Of a DNA stretch of 64,000 nucleotides, positions 33,973-47,359 are shown one piece after another. The stretch's first letter is position 1. The number at the start of each line of letters is the position of its first letter. Source of the stretch: Phlebiopsis flavidoalba (Eukaryota; Basidiomycota; Agaricomycetes; Polyporales; Phanerochaetaceae); contig JAOCPU010000022.1 of the NCBI GenBank assembly GCA_035772785.1, positions 124,001-188,000 of the forward strand, written 5' to 3'. Below the pieces are notes generated by a model. The model had not been told where the DNA came from and did no database searches. It worked only from the letters and a program-made list of their open reading frames with translations. The position numbers and the translations under genes were made by a program.

Positions 33973-34560
33973 ATCACGCGAAAAACCACTCATCCCCACG
34001 AACCCACCCACGAATTCTCTGACATGGACATATGGACTACGGACTTCTACTTGATTTTTTCCCGGCTTTAGGGGCAAAAGCATGCTATTGCGCTCGTGCA
34101 ATGCTTTGATTTGATCTCGAATGGACTTGTACATCACTCACGGACACCTTAAACTGTCTCCATTTGCAGCGCTTTGAACTCTGATGTATTGTAATACAAA
34201 ATCTACATTGACGATAACATCTCCTACGATCCAAGGCATGACCATCGGACTGAGGGACGCTGACGTGTCGCCGTCGATGCTCGAAAATGGCGATGATGAG
34301 CGCGAAATTGAAATCTACTGAACAAAGAAAGAATGTCAATGAAGAGTAGAAGACCATTGCGCAGAGGGAGTGTGTCTCAGCGAAAGAAAAGGTCGTCACT
34401 TCCACTTGTCAAGGCGGATTGGACTCATTAAATCAGTAAGTATATCATCGACATCGAACTCCTCCGCAATTGAAAATAGTTGGCAGACTCACAATGTGGA
34501 TAGACCAGCCGGGTTGACCAAGCCTTAGAGCGAGAGCGCGGGTCGCAGCAGGGAGAACGC

Positions 34561-34665
34561 GATGAACGGGTGCGACGAGCGCGAGCGCAATGAACGATGA
34601 ACGAGTGCGACGAGCGCGAGCGCGATGAGCAATGAACGAGTGCGACAAGCGCGAGCGCGATGAGC
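34561..34665. repeat. 35-bp minisatellite, three copies, extending into diverged GAGCGCGA-type repeats
   Basis: Three consecutive 35-bp units (34561-34595, 34596-34630, 34631-34665) differ by only a few bases. More diverged GAGCG/GAACG words continue on the purine-rich plus strand to about 34900. The period is not a multiple of three and no coding frame is supported. It lies about 440 bp upstream of the kinesin start. Confidence 0.85.
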
Positions 34666-35104
34666 AATGATCGACCGAGAACGCAATGAGCGCAACGAGC
34701 GAGAATCCGACGAGCGCGACTGGTGAAAACGCAAAGAGCGAGAGCGAGAAGAGCGCAGATACGGTAAACGAAAGCGAGGGATTTAAAACTGCGAGGAAAG
34801 TAACAGCGATGGAAGTGACAACGATGGAGATGAAAGCGAGGAATGCAGAAAAACAAGGCTGGTGAGAGTGAAGGAAACGTGAACGAGAACGATGGAGAGG
34901 AAAAAATTGCTCCAGCGCCTTTTATATTGCTCGCGGTCACATGACATCAATTTCACACGGTTCGTCTCTCTGCGTACCCCGCACGGCGCGCTTTCGTGTC
35001 AGCCCTGCACCGACCACAGCGCAAGCCGCACTTCCGCTCTGCGCGATATACCCCTTCGTATTTCTTTACCTTTTTTGTTTTTCACAGGAACGCACGATAC
35101 TCAC

Positions 35105-37942
35105 ATGTCTACCGCCCCGACCCAAGCAAGATCGCGCGGCCGACGCCCTTTACACCCAAACGACCGTTCACGGTCTCCACGTCCTCCGCGGATGCAGCGG
35201 TGCCGCGCGCAACGACACCGAGCCCTCATCCCCCCTTCGGGCGCGCAAGTACAAGGCGGCGCTGTCGAGCGAGGCGAGGGGGCCGCGGACGATGTCCATG
35301 CCCGCCTCGCCTGTCGAAACGCGAGAGCATACGCCCGAAGACGCCGACGACCCCCGAAGCGGGGTGCACATAGCCCTGCACCGAGCGCGGTCAGTGACAT
35401 GGATGTCAGTCGCGTTGATCCCGAAGAGGTCTTGGTTGACTTTGAGACGATCGACGCGGGGGACGTGTCTTTGGACCTGGACCAGGAGATGGAGAAAGGG
35501 TACGGGCGGGAGGACAAGGTATTAGTTTCCATCAGGTGAGTGTGGGTTATATGCTTGGGGACGCGATGTTGGAGCTCTGCAGGATTAAACCAACAGATCA
35601 AGAGCACGCATGGAATGCTACGCGTACAGACATCAAGCTCAACCCCCAGTACGGCAAAGCGCCACAGGAGTTCCACTTTGATGAAATCCTGACTGGGTCG
35701 GAGAATAAACCAGTGTACAATGCGGTTGCGAGAAGTCATGTCTGCGCGGCGATGGATGGCTACAACTCTGTCATATTTGCGTATGGTCAGACGGCCAGTG
35801 GCAAGACATTCACTCTTGTACGTCAAACCCATGAGGCTTTGGGCGTCATTCTGACTCTGTGTTAGTCTGGTGACGAAGATCAACCTGGTATCATCCCTCG
35901 GGCTATGAAAGACGTCTTCTCGTACATCAAACGCACGCCGACTCGCGAATACCTCTCTCCGCTGCTCCTATCTCGAGATCTACAACGAGAACATCCACGA
36001 CCTCCTCGCGCTCCGCCGGTTCCACAAGCACCGCACAGCCCGTGCAGATCCACGGGAGCGGCACGAACATCATGCTCGCGCCGCTCCGGGAGGAAGTCGT
36101 GACGAGCCTCGCGGGCGTGCGCGAGGTGCTCGAGCGCGGCGAGGGCAACCGGCGCACGGCGAGCACGGACTGGAACGAGCGCAGCAGCCGGAGCCCACAG
36201 TGTGTTCCGCGTCGTCGTCGAGAGCCGGGAGCGCGGCGCGGACGGGCGCCAGACGCCGAGTGGGCGCACGACGCCGGGGTTCAGGCCGCCTACGCCCGGT
36301 GGGGACGCGCTTGCAGGCGATTGGGGGCGGAGCGTGCAGACGTCGGTGTTGAGCTTGATTGATTTGGCGGGCTCGGAGAAGGCGACGTCGGATAAGGATC
36401 GGACGAGGGAGGGCAAGTATATCAATACCAGGTGCGACGTGCTCTACACTGGCTTTGTATCGTACTGATGGTTTTTCAGTTTGCTCACATTGGGCTCTCC
36501 GTGATTAGCACACTCGCAGAGAACGCTGCTCGGGGCAAGAGGTCAGTGCGTTGGCCCGCAATAAATGTCGCACTGCCCTCTAACATTGTCTTAGTGATCA
36601 TGTTGCCATTCCGAAACTCGAAGCTCACGCTCGACTGTCGCATGCTTCAACCCTCCCTATCGGGTGATGCGCAGTAGGTATATCCGTTATTTGCACACCA
36701 TCAACCCCTCGAAGGACGCCATTGTCGAGTCCACGAGCAACACTTCTCTTCGCGCAGCGTATCATAAGCGGGTGCAGGTACGTGATTCTTTTCTTCGCAA
36801 AAACCGGGCGGGGACATTGAACTGATATCCCTCCGTAGCTTCATGCGCAGAAGAAGGAAGTCGTGGACACCGAGGCCCTCCTCCAACGGTACAAGAAGGA
36901 GATTGCAGAGCTCAAAAACTACGCCTGAGCGAGCGTGAAGCCGAAGCTCCCACTCGCACCCGGCGGCTTTCTGCTCGTGAAGTATGCTTCGACGCATTGT
37001 CTTCGATATCTTGTTGCTAATGCTATATCTGACAGCAATTTAGAGGAGTCGAGAGCAATGCGAGATCTGAATGCGCGCATTCAACAACTGACAAAGTTGA
37101 TCTTGACAAGTCAGACGGTCGGCGACCAGTCGCGTCCCGAGAGCCCAAGCAAGATCGACTTTGACATGACGCCCTACCAGGTAACGCACACGCTTTCTCA
37201 CACAAGTCAAAATGTTAACCCCCATTTGCAGCTCCAACAAGAACTCCTCTCCGCGCGGCACGAAATCGAGACCCAATCAAACGCAAATCCTCTCCCTCGA
37301 AGCCGCCCATTCCTCGCGCGCCCCGAGCTGCCCGCCGACGCGCCCGAGTCCGAAAAGGACGCTCTCCTCGCCTCGCAAGCCAAAACGATCCGCGAGCTCG
37401 AGCTCGCCATCAAGGGCTACGAAGACCACGCTCGGCACGCCTTTGCGGCAGGTGCGCGAGGACGTCCGAGCGCGAGTGGGCGGGGAAACTCGCAGCCGAG
37501 GCGCGCAAAGCGCGCGGAGGGCGACGCGTGGGCGGGCGAGCTCGCGCGGGAGCTCGAGCGCGAGCGCCGCGCGCGCATGCGCCTCGAGGAGGAGCGCGCG
37601 GCGCTCGCGGCGTCGTTCGTGCGCAAGTTCGACGCGCTCGGGCTCGTGCGAGGCGGCGCTGCCGCCGAGCATTTAACAAGACAAGGCTGAACCCGCCGCT
37701 CCCCGACGCCCGGCGGCGCGGGCGGCGGTGTTTCGGGAGCGGCAGCGCAATCGGGTGCAGGCGGTTGTGGGAGGCGGAGTTGGGGAGTGTGAAGGAGAGC
37801 GAGAGCCCGATGCGGCTTGCGCTTGGTGCGGAGCCGAGTTTGTTGGAGGAGCAGGTGGGATGCGGCGCTGGACGATGTGAGTTTTGATTTGGATCGGGCG
37901 AGGGGGAGTCCGTTGAAGGGGAAGGAGAACTTGCGGGTGTAG
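35105..37942 (+). CDS. kinesin motor protein, kinesin-7 (CENP-E/Kip2)-like
   Basis: A Ser/Pro/Arg-rich N-terminal extension of about 140 residues precedes the motor. It opens with EDKVLVSIR, then after an intron RIKPTDQEHAWNAT, FHFDEILTGSENKPVY and the P-loop GQTASGKT (35785-35808). Switch I NERSSRSH is at 36174, with one extra base at about 36195. Switch II DLAGSE is at 36361-36378, followed by GKYINTSLLTLGSVIS across an intron. The GQTASGKT form and the extended N terminus suggest kinesin-7, a plus-end-directed microtubule motor. Coiled-coil segments follow (AQKKEVVDTEALLQRYKKEI, RAMRDLNARIQQLTKLI, a Glu/Arg/Ala-rich stretch at about 37380-37640). The C-terminal end is SPLKGKENLRV with TAG at 37940. 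Single-base breaks near 35955, 36195 and 36499 fall inside invariant motifs. Confidence 0.92.
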
Positions 37943-39841
37943 GCTGGGTGTAGGGTAAGTGTATTTGCTGCTTTCTTGTTTGCATGTCGTGCTGTGTCTG
38001 TTTGTGCTTTGCCCATTATTTGCTCATTTTGTCGTTGTTTGATTACATGTACTGTTCAAATTCGTTAATTGTGCCATACTATGCTGTAGATGTAGTCCAT
38101 GTAGAAGGCCCTGTTCAATAGGCCGTTGTACTAGACAGCGTATATCTATACACGTGTATCAATCTATAAACTCATCCACTGTATGACGAACATTCTTCTC
38201 TTATCATGGAATTGTCGTTCGCGCGCTCAAGTTCCTCGTGGCATGAAATAACACATAGTTGAGACCATGAACGATATTCAGAGGCCTCGGGGTCTTGTGG
38301 ATAGCAAGAACAAGGTCGAATGTCGGGGATTCCCCACGAAAACACGCCCGCCAGCGAGACGTAAACCATGACAACGCACCTCTCACCCCAATACACCCAT
38401 GACCACCATCCGCGACTCTTCTTCAAGTTCCAAAACACGAGAACCCTCTCTTCCACCACGGTCCGGAGCATACCCCCCACGCGCGATACCGCTTGCGGAG
38501 CATGCAGAACTGCGATACCGGCGAGGTACGCGTGCGCCGTAGATCCTCCATCTCCGAGGGGCCTCGAGCGGCGGGCCCCTTTGGCATGGTCTGGATGAGG
38601 GGTTCCGAGTGTTGCGGGGTTTCTGCTGCCGGTGGGGAACGGGAGAAGGGGGTTCTCACGGCGATTTTTGGGCTGTTCGTGGTGGCCACTGCGGGGGGCA
38701 GAGCGCGGAGCCGTGGGCAGAGGGCTCGCCGAGGGGAGTCATGCAAGGCGTCCTCGCGCGCCGTGTGTCGTTCATTATGATGTGGCCGGACCGGGGTCGT
38801 TGCATGTTGTGTTTGAGTATGCGACGGGTATCCCGAGCGGGGATATGGCCACCCACTCTGCAGCGGTAACATCTACACCGAACGAGTGAGCGGAATTACT
38901 TGCCTGCCAGCGGACGGTGCTCAATTCGAGACGCTGCCATAGGCTGCCCAATCATCCCGTGACCGCCGTCGTGGCAAGGTTTTGCTGAACGCGTGGTGGA
39001 CGAGAAGCAGAACGGCGGCCACGGTGTCGCCTCGTGCGGGCTGCGTCTGATGTGCGCCCGCGGGCGGCGCGCACGCAGCTCCTCGAAGAGGCCCCGACAT
39101 TAAGAGCGAGAAGGGGTGGGTGCACCCGCGACGACGCCACGACGGTGCTGGAGTGGCCAGCAGGAGCCCACAGATGGATCTGAGTGATAGAGGTGGGCAG
39201 ATCGACGGCGCGCGGTAATTTCGCTGTTGGGCTGCGAGCCATCAGGCGTGTGTGTGTCTAAAAATTGCAGCGCGAGGACCCCACGTACGATCAAAACCCT
39301 GTGTGTGCGTGGGCTGTGCGTCGACGCCCCGGTGCCAGGCTGCGGGGCCTTTTCCCCCGCGGAGGATTGAATGTGTTGCCGGGGGCGTCGTTGTCATGAG
39401 TCCCTGTGAGTCCCCCGCCGCCGCCCGCCCGCGCGCTGGGCCCCGGCGCCAGGCACAGGCTGTTTTTCCCCATAGTGCGCAGTCTGGGCCTGATGCGGGG
39501 GTACACCTGCGACGTCATGCGATGACTGCATGTATCTGCAAAAAAGTGGGCGGCGAGTGGCCAGCCGAGTTTGAAGGTGGGGGGTACCTTTTGTTTGTGC
39601 GCGGCGTACGCAGGTCTCGTCGCGGGGGCGGCCTGGGTCTGGGCGTGCTCGCGCTGGGCGGCGTGGGCGCGAGGCTGGCCGGGGATGGGTCGGGCGCGGC
39701 GTGGGGATGAGAGATACCGAGAGTGGATGGCGGCAGGAGGAGACGAGGCGGCTGGGGCAGCGGCGGATGCGCTTGGTGCGAGGAACGCCGGGCGCCTGCC
39801 GAGCCTGACAAGCACCCTGAGCTCCGCGCGTTGAAATTTCA
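37943..39841. other. GC-rich spacer between kinesin and antiporter genes, no supported gene
   Basis: Long open frames occur on both strands (38423-38872 minus, 39291-39923 minus) but are low-complexity products of high GC and share no family motifs. Confidence 0.5.
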
Positions 39842-39849
39842 TATAATAA
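39842..39849 (+). promoter_or_regulatory. TATA-like box, possible promoter of the antiporter transcript
   Basis: TATAATAA lies about 370 bp before the antiporter start. Between them an ATG at 39870 opens a Pro/Ala-rich frame with no recognised homologue. It could be an upstream ORF in a long leader or a separate short exon. Confidence 0.35.
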
Positions 39850-40213
39850 CTTGTGCGTCTGCCCACATCATGTCCGTCCCCTCCTTGCTCCCCGCCACCA
39901 CCCTGCCCCTCGTCGCCGCACACGACGTGCGTGCGCCCGCCCCCGACGACCGAGAGTCTCCCCGCGACGCCGACGGCCCCCAGCGCTGGGCGACTGAGCC
40001 TTTATTCGCCGAACTTGATCGAAGAGGAGTATTTCTCCCTTGGCCAATTCTCGGCACATCCCCTGCCGCGGCTCGTCCTCTCCACATAATCTTGATAAAC
40101 CTCTCTGCCCGCACAGTCCTTGTCTCTTGCTCACGACGGCCACGATACCATTCACGACTCACGACCGCTGTCTCTCACTCGCACCACGAACAGTCCAGAG
40201 GAGTAGCAGCAGC

Positions 40214-43200
40214 AATGAAGTTTCACCCGGTGCGTCTGCAGTCTCTCAGGCGCATGCTCGTGCTGACATGTCCCAGTTCGAGGTCTCTGTACGCTCACAT
40301 CATCTATGCAGCCCTTGGTGGCTTTGTCGTCTTTGTACGTCCCTGTCCGTCTCAGGGCGCATACACCCTGCTCACCTCTCACAGTTCGGCATGTTCTCGC
40401 TCTTCATTCGAGAAAAGGTATGTCAGCCCCGGCATGGACCCACAACCACTCAAGCATGCCCTGACCCGGGGTTCCCTAGCTGTACATCGGAGAAGCGTGT
40501 TGGGCATTCGTTCGTCGGGAGTGGTGATAGGTAGGTGCTCGTGATCCAATCACCGTCTCCCCCAGACCTTGATTCCTCTGACGGCAGGTCCGTATGGCGC
40601 CAACATCTTTGACCCCCGCAGCTGGGGAAACGGCGACCGCGAAACGACAAACACAATCACACTCGAGTTCACCCGCGTCGTGCTTGCGATCGGTGTGTTT
40701 GCCCATCGGCGTCGAACTGCCAAAGGCGTACATGCGCAAGCACTGGAAGTCTTCCGAGTCTGTTCTTTCTCCTCGCACCAATCATGACCTACGTACGTCC
40801 CCGTCTATCTCTTCAAAGTTCTTGGCACGGGTGCATTCCGTTTTCCTTGCAATTGTCATCTTTGTGCAGCCGATTACAGAGCCCAGGGAATCCATTCACA
40901 TGATACTCGTCGACCGTCGAAGCTCGCGCATTGGCACACAGACGTTACTCCTGTGCAACATCGTCTCGTCCGGCAGAACTGCCACTGGACGAGACCGAGC
41001 ACGGCCGGTTTCTGAGGACCCAATGCCCGCGCTCCCGAGGGCCAAAACGCTATCGTAATGGTGGATTTCCGGTTATCTCATCTGATGCTCTGCAGTCAGC
41101 TGCACGCTTCTATGGGCGCTGCCCCGTCACCCTCGCCTCCCCTTTTTTCTGGCTTCCCCACCTAGGGCACGCATCGCGCCTTCCTTCGCAGCACACGGCG
41201 TGGCGCAACGCAACGCCTGCTGATTCTTGCTCGCGCCTAACGCTGCACGCACACCCCGGTCTCACACGCGCCCGTGCCAAAGTCTCGTATCGGTGGGTGG
41301 TGTGCGCTGCTGACGTCTTCACAGGGCTGGTTCGTGTCGGCCGCGCTCATCTACGCGCTCATCCCGGGCCTCAACTTCCTCTCGTCGCTCGCCGTCGCGG
41401 CGTGCCTCACCCCGACCCGATCCCATCCTCGCCGCGGCCGTCGTGGGCGGCAAGTACGCGGACCAAGCATGTCCCCGCGCATCTGCGCCATCTCCTCGCG
41501 CGCGGAGAGCGGGTGCAACGACGGCGCGGCGTATCCGTTCTTGTGGATCGCGCTGTATCTGATCATTGACAAGTCTACCGGGAGGGCTGTCTCGGATTGG
41601 TTCCTGCTGCTCTGGCTTTGTGAGTGTGTGCTGCTTCGCTGTTGACGGCGAGTTGACCGCTTCCACAGATCAGATTATACTTGCTGTCGTCTTTGGCGCA
41701 GTGCTAGGCGTTGGCTTCAGATATCTCATGCGATTTTGTGAACGCAAGGACCTCATCGACAGGCAATCTTACGTTGCACAGTACGTCGCGCGCTCGCGCT
41801 GCTCACCATCGGCAGTTGCACCCTTCTCGGGACGGACGACCTCCTCGCTGCATTTTCCTGCGGCGCCGCCTTTGCGTGGGACGGTTTCTTCAACAAACAG
41901 ACCGAAGAGGCTGTATTCTCGTCCGTCATCGATCTGCTGTTCAACATCGCAGCCTTCGTCTTCGTCGGCGCGTGGACACACCATTCAACACTTTCTCGGA
42001 CGTGAACCTCTCGCTCAGCGTGTGGAGGCTCATCGTCATAGGGATCCTCGTCATCATCCTCCGTCGATTGCCCATTATGATTGCCCTCTACAAATGGATC
42101 CCGGATGTCAAGAACTTCCGCGAGGCGATCTTCAGCGGTCATTTCGGGCCCATGGGTATTGGTACGACACCTTCCTTCCACGCTCCTACTCACGCTGACA
42201 TATTCCGCAGGCGCGATCTACATCTCCACGCTCGCCGCCGAGCAGCTGCCCGAACCAGAGTACCCACCGCGCTCGCAGCACGAGCTGCTCGCGTCGACGA
42301 TCCAGCCGATCGTCGCCTTCATGGTGCTCTGCTCGATCCTCGTGCACGGGCTGTCCACATTCCCCTTCTTCTCGCTCGGGCGGCGCGTGCACAGCGTCTC
42401 GCGCACGTGGTCGCGGCACGACACGTACGGCCGCTCGGCGGCGCCCGAGTGGGCGAACATGACGCGCCCGGTGCTGCCGGGGCACGCGATCGTGATCAAC
42501 CGCGACAGCGACATGGAGCGCGGCGAGGTGACGGTGCGCGGGGACGAGACGCCGACGACGACGGAGAAGATCCACGAGGAGGGGAGAGTAGCAGCCAGAC
42601 GGACGTCGAGCGCAGTCCGAAGCGCGAGGAGGCGGATTTCAGGGAGGAGAACCCGCCCGATGGGGACGATGTTATTGCCGTGTGGAAGGAGGGTAAGGAT
42701 AATGTTATTGAGCGACGAAAAGGCCCCGGAGAAGAGGTCGAAGTCGAGGTCCAGCGAAATGTGTACGGTCCCGGCAAGACGCAGACGCATTCGGTCAATG
42801 TGGGGCAGGACGTCGCGCACGACGCCGTCTCGGAGATCCGCACCAAGCTCGCGCAGACTCTACCCGAAAAACAGCCACCATGGCCTCGAGCACATGATGG
42901 ACAGTGTACGGAAGCGGTTCACCGAGGAAGTCCACCAGGCCGAAGAGGCGGTCGCCGAGGCGTCCGACAGAGCCAGACAGGCGCTCTCGCCGGCCAGCTC
43001 ACGACAGAACCCAGACGACGAAGACGAAGGCTGGCAATCCGACCGCGAAGGCGAGCCCTCCGCGAGCGCCGCGGCGAACCCGCGACGGCACTCCCGCTCC
43101 CCGAAATCCAAACCCCCGAAAATCGCGATCATCCGCCCCCCGAGCCAGTCCCGCCGCCGCTCGATCCGCCGCGGGATGCTCGGCTCCCGCATGCTCGGCC

Positions 43201-43564
43201 GCCACGCGGACGACCCCTCCCGGCACGACGCCCCGACGCCGGCCGAGAGCGACGCGGAGGACGAGAGGGCAGCGAGCGCGGGCGCCGGGCGCCGCAGCGC
43301 GGGCCTGGCGTGGGCCCGCGCCACGCGCGCATCGACTCGCTGCGCTTCGCTCGAGACGCGCTCGCGCGACGCGAGCCCCGCAGCGCTCGATCCGCTGGGC
43401 GGACCAGGACGGCGGGAGCGGGGCGAACACGCCGCGCGTGCTCAGCCCGCCTGTGGGCGCGGCGCCGCTGCCGGTTGAGGACGGGGAGGAGTCGCCGCAT
43501 GGGTCGGCGTTCGCATGTGCGGTTTAGTGTGCCTGAGGCGGGGCCCACTGCCGGGAGGACGTAG
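40214..43564 (+). CDS. plasma-membrane Na+/H+ antiporter, fungal NHA1/Sod2 type
   Basis: Exon 1 MKFHP is followed after an intron by FEVS and YAHIIYAALGGFVVF, then FGMFSLFIREK, LYIGEACWAF and GPYGANIFDPRSWG, each across a short intron. Transmembrane helices continue with LEFTRVVLAIGVFAIGVELPKAY, GWFVSAALIYALIPGLNFLS, the ion-binding TPTDPILA block (one extra base near 41416) and the GCNDGAAYPFL block near 41510. Then come FGAVLGVGFRYLMRFCERKDLIDR, VWRLIVIGILVIILRRLP and, across an intron at about 42162-42211, FGPMGIGAIYIST. A long charged, disordered cytoplasmic tail (about 42380-43560) ends PEAGPTAGRT with TAG at 43562. The protein exports Na+/Li+/K+ in exchange for protons. The TDP and NDG residues needed for transport are readable. 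About 1000 residues is normal for the family. Confidence 0.92.
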
Positions 43565-46500
43565 GTTCCCGTCGGGAATGGACTGCTGATTTCTTTTCGC
43601 GTTTTCTTCGTTGTTGCTGAATCTCTCCGTTGTGAAGTTCCTTTTTTTCATCTTTTTTGTTTTTTTTTGTATCGCATATGTTCGTGCTTACCTCATTGCA
43701 TGCACAGCTGTTTCGGTCATGACTTGGATATCTTACGCGTCACGTCAAAGAATGTAGATGCCTTTTTCTCCCCTTCGTCCCGCCGTCGGGTTGTCTCACG
43801 GGTACTGCTCATGTGAGTCCTCTGTTTCTGTGGCCATTAAAAACATAATTCTTTCCGTCCACAGCCATGCGACAGGTACACGCGACGTTACATTGACGAC
43901 AACGCTACGTATCATATAGTATCGTGCTACGTACCTCCTTCGTTCGCATTTGCGGCAAGTAATCTACTTCGTCTGATGATTACTATATCCATCGGATTCA
44001 GTCTCTCCAAGGTCTTGTCCCGCTACTTCGCTAGCGTCGCTTTCAGTATGTTTGGTGAAGTGCACAGCCACAGGTTGCATGGGAATATCGTCCGGTGACG
44101 ACGCAGAGGATCGTCTGAGGGCGGGAGGACGACCGTAGGCAGCTGAAGACTCTTGTTGAACGCGCCTCCCATTCCGAACCGGATGATGATGAGGCAGTCA
44201 TCAGGGCCCCCTTAGGCTATACCCGCAACGTGTCCGGGCTAAAACGAAGTTATGGAAAGCGTCACGAAGTCTAACTGGATGGATCTTGCGATAATCGGCC
44301 ATAAGTAAACGATCCTTTGGAGTTACACGCATAGGTGATCAGCCAGATGAAGACTGATGCGCTGCAAGAGTAACGTCAGACTAGGGGAATGGGAAAAAAT
44401 GCAACATTAATCGTACGTATAAAGAGCTGCACTCTCGATGATTATTGCTAAAACGCTCTAAGTACGTGTCGCTCATCAGATTGAAACAGACAGAGGATTT
44501 GGTAAAACCCCTTACATAAGGAGAGAACGTTCGAAGTAAGTATTTGGTAGTATTTCTTGTCGTGTACTGGGCTATGCCAAACTTTATAAGCAAGTAAACC
44601 CTATGCACAACAGCAATCACTCTCGAATTCGGTAATAATTCGTAGGAAAATCCCTCACGCCACCGGTGCAGTAAAGGTTCACGCTGCGAAGAGTGCTCAA
44701 CATTATATTCAATCTGAGACTAGCTGACAATCTACTTACAAGACATCGCATGAAAGTCCTGCCAAAAGCCATCGGGCTGCCTATCATTAGTGAGTGGTCG
44801 TCTGGATTTCATTACGCGGATGGAAGTCACCATTGGGAAGGACTGGTAACGGCTGCATAGGAATGGAAGCGAGCAAAGTTCAAGAAACAGCCCTTCACAC
44901 ACCTAGAACATCGTAGTAAGCATGATTATATCAGTATGATCCTAATGAGTGATACAAGAGTTTACGCATACCTAGTCCGGCAATAATACCACATAGAGGA
45001 GGGGGATGACAATGATCCAGCTACGTTGCCAGACGATCCAAAGTCGACAGATCTACGGAGTATATGAGAACAAATTCCCGCCTCATATAATCGGAACAAT
45101 CCACCATGAGAAGTTTGATAGAAAGACATTCGACAAACATTATGGCCAGGTTTGCAATATTCTTGGGGGCTGACAAGGCGTCAATGTTCAGTGTGTAGGT
45201 GATCGGTGAAACACCGGAGTTGAGCTGTGTGAAAGACGAGGCGAGTCCCCTCTGAAATAACGCCATATTTGCTGCGTAGAATAATTATCAAACAATCCGG
45301 TACATCAGGCTGATGAAGAAACTTACAGTAGTAATCATGAGAAAAAATAACACCCCAGATAAAAACTACAAGCTTGTGCATAGGGGTACTTTGTGTACGT
45401 GGCTTTTTCATAAGGTAAAACATTGACATCACAAAGGTCACCACAAAACATTCCTGCGGTCTAGCACGACCACAGGTTTGAGATAAGGCTCAAGAATACG
45501 ATATACGGCTGAGTCTCACCGTACCAGCACTAAGGCCACTATAGTGCGGATGCAGAGGTAAAAATGGGATCGGTAAACTCATGATATGCGAGTGACGGGT
45601 CTCTGTAGGTATACTGCTTGTACGGTATATAGTTATATATACCAAAGCACGGATGGTCCTGAAATGAGCTTTCGTACGCTGCGGAGTATCATATTGATGT
45701 TGGTCGAGTGCACACCACATCCCTCCGCTTGGTGCGCGGACTAATGGCTCTCGGTCTCTGAAGCTGTTCACCCCAAGGAAGGTGGCTTAAGTAGTTGAAA
45801 CTGATTCGTACGGAGATCCCGGAACTATGTGCTCAATAGATAAAACATCTATGTACATCTCGAGCTCAGGCTGAGGGGCTGAGAAGCGTTTCTATTCCAT
45901 AAATACATCATGTGTCGAAGTTGCCGCTACCGTTCTAGCTGTACAAGAATTGTTAGATATGCTTTCCTGATATCATTGAGGGGTCTTCCTCCTGTGCGTG
46001 GAGTACAATTAGGGGGGTTATAACGGCCAGCGGGTGTTGACGTGATTCACCGAGTACCTACTACCAACATCATTTAAACCGAAATTGCCTCGTTGATATT
46101 TGACGGATGAAAGAAATCCACAAGTTGGAGCTGAGCTGGGTAGGCTGCATTACGTTCAATGCCGGACGTCATGATCAGCTGAGTAGTGGAACAATGTGGC
46201 CTCAGGCTTCTGTCATTGAAGTTATTGGGGTGTGAGGAAATCGTTGGAGTTCAGCAGCATGTTATCTTAGGAGTTTTAGACGTTTCTGAAGTACTTACAC
46301 TGCAGTAGGTCAGCATTTATGTTAGAGGCTGTCCATATCTCCCCTGTAGCGACGAGAAGAATCATAAAAAATAATATATCAGAAGCTCCCCTCATGATGT
46401 AGACCGCATGGATGAGGTGGCTGGGTTTACCTTTCGCTCAATAACAGCCAGTGACATCTCATGCTTCGATACTGACTGTGGTAATGGGGTGGTTGAGGTG

Positions 46501-47359
46501 TGATCACCGGTGTCTAGAGATGCGCGCTAAGCGAAGCTAACAGGCTCATGATTTCAAAAAGTACTTATGAGACTACTTGTGGACTTTCGACTTAGCATTA
46601 GGCGTCCCGCCGAGCTGCTCGAGTCTCCGATCCTTGACACTCTCTTCACAAACTGCCATATGACGGGTCTCAAGTCGCTACGTGGACCTCGGCGGTTCCG
46701 GCCCAATTCCGTGCGTTGTGCAAGCTGCTGGGTACCTCTGCTGGGGGCTTACCACACAGTCATCGGTGCCTGATGAAACATTACACTCCTCAAAGTTGAG
46801 TCGCAGGCATCCGAAACATAATCATAATGTGCCAGCCCGCCAGACGACACGGACGATGCCGCCCTTATGGTAGCATCTGATAAATCTGATGCGCCTCTCG
46901 ATGCAACTTTCGGACCACCACTCTCTCCGTCATCCAATGGAACACGCCCTGCGCAACTGTAGCGTGTACTTAATGGCTCCCTCCAAGCCCCACTTCACCT
47001 CGGAGTGCACGTAATGTCTCGGAATATTCTGGCTCTCCACCCTATGAGTACTTATGACGGCTTGACTCGACGCGCCAATGTTAGCATCTGACCCTGCTTC
47101 TGAGGGTGAGTACGTTACTCGGGATGTGTGCTAGTCTGCTGTCTGAGTCGGTGCTAAAGGAGATCTTCGTTCTCTTTTCATGACCAAAGACCATCCCTCT
47201 CCTCGAGAATCACTGAATGGCAAGAATCAATCGTTTTTTCCAGCTGGAAGATTCTCGGGGTCCTCGATGTCGACGCGTGAAAGAAATTGGGACCACGTCA
47301 CGCTATATAAGCCTCGAAGCCCTACACAATACACTCCACCTGAGCCATACTGCATCAGC
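43565..47359. other. AT-richer gene-poor stretch, no supported gene
   Basis: Poly-T-rich sequence (about 43640-43670) follows the antiporter stop, consistent with its 3' end. Minus-strand frames at 45021-45266, 45181-45444 and 45490-45771 contain some hydrophobic segments but could not be joined into a known membrane-protein family. Nothing else recognised. Confidence 0.45.

Noticed and set aside
35101..35883. 260-codon minus-strand open frame over the kinesin N terminus
   Set aside because: Antisense shadow of the GC-rich kinesin coding sequence; no motif of its own.
38172..38872. Possible gene between the kinesin and the antiporter
   Set aside because: Frames on both strands are equally open and carry no conserved blocks; the openness follows from GC content.
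42218..42820. Long minus-strand frames over the antiporter tail (also 42999-43430 and 43129-43548)
   Set aside because: Arg/Ala-rich translations caused by GC-rich codons of the opposite strand.
44381..45771. Possible multi-exon membrane-protein gene on the minus strand
   Set aside because: The hydrophobic pieces could not be joined by plausible introns or matched to a known family.
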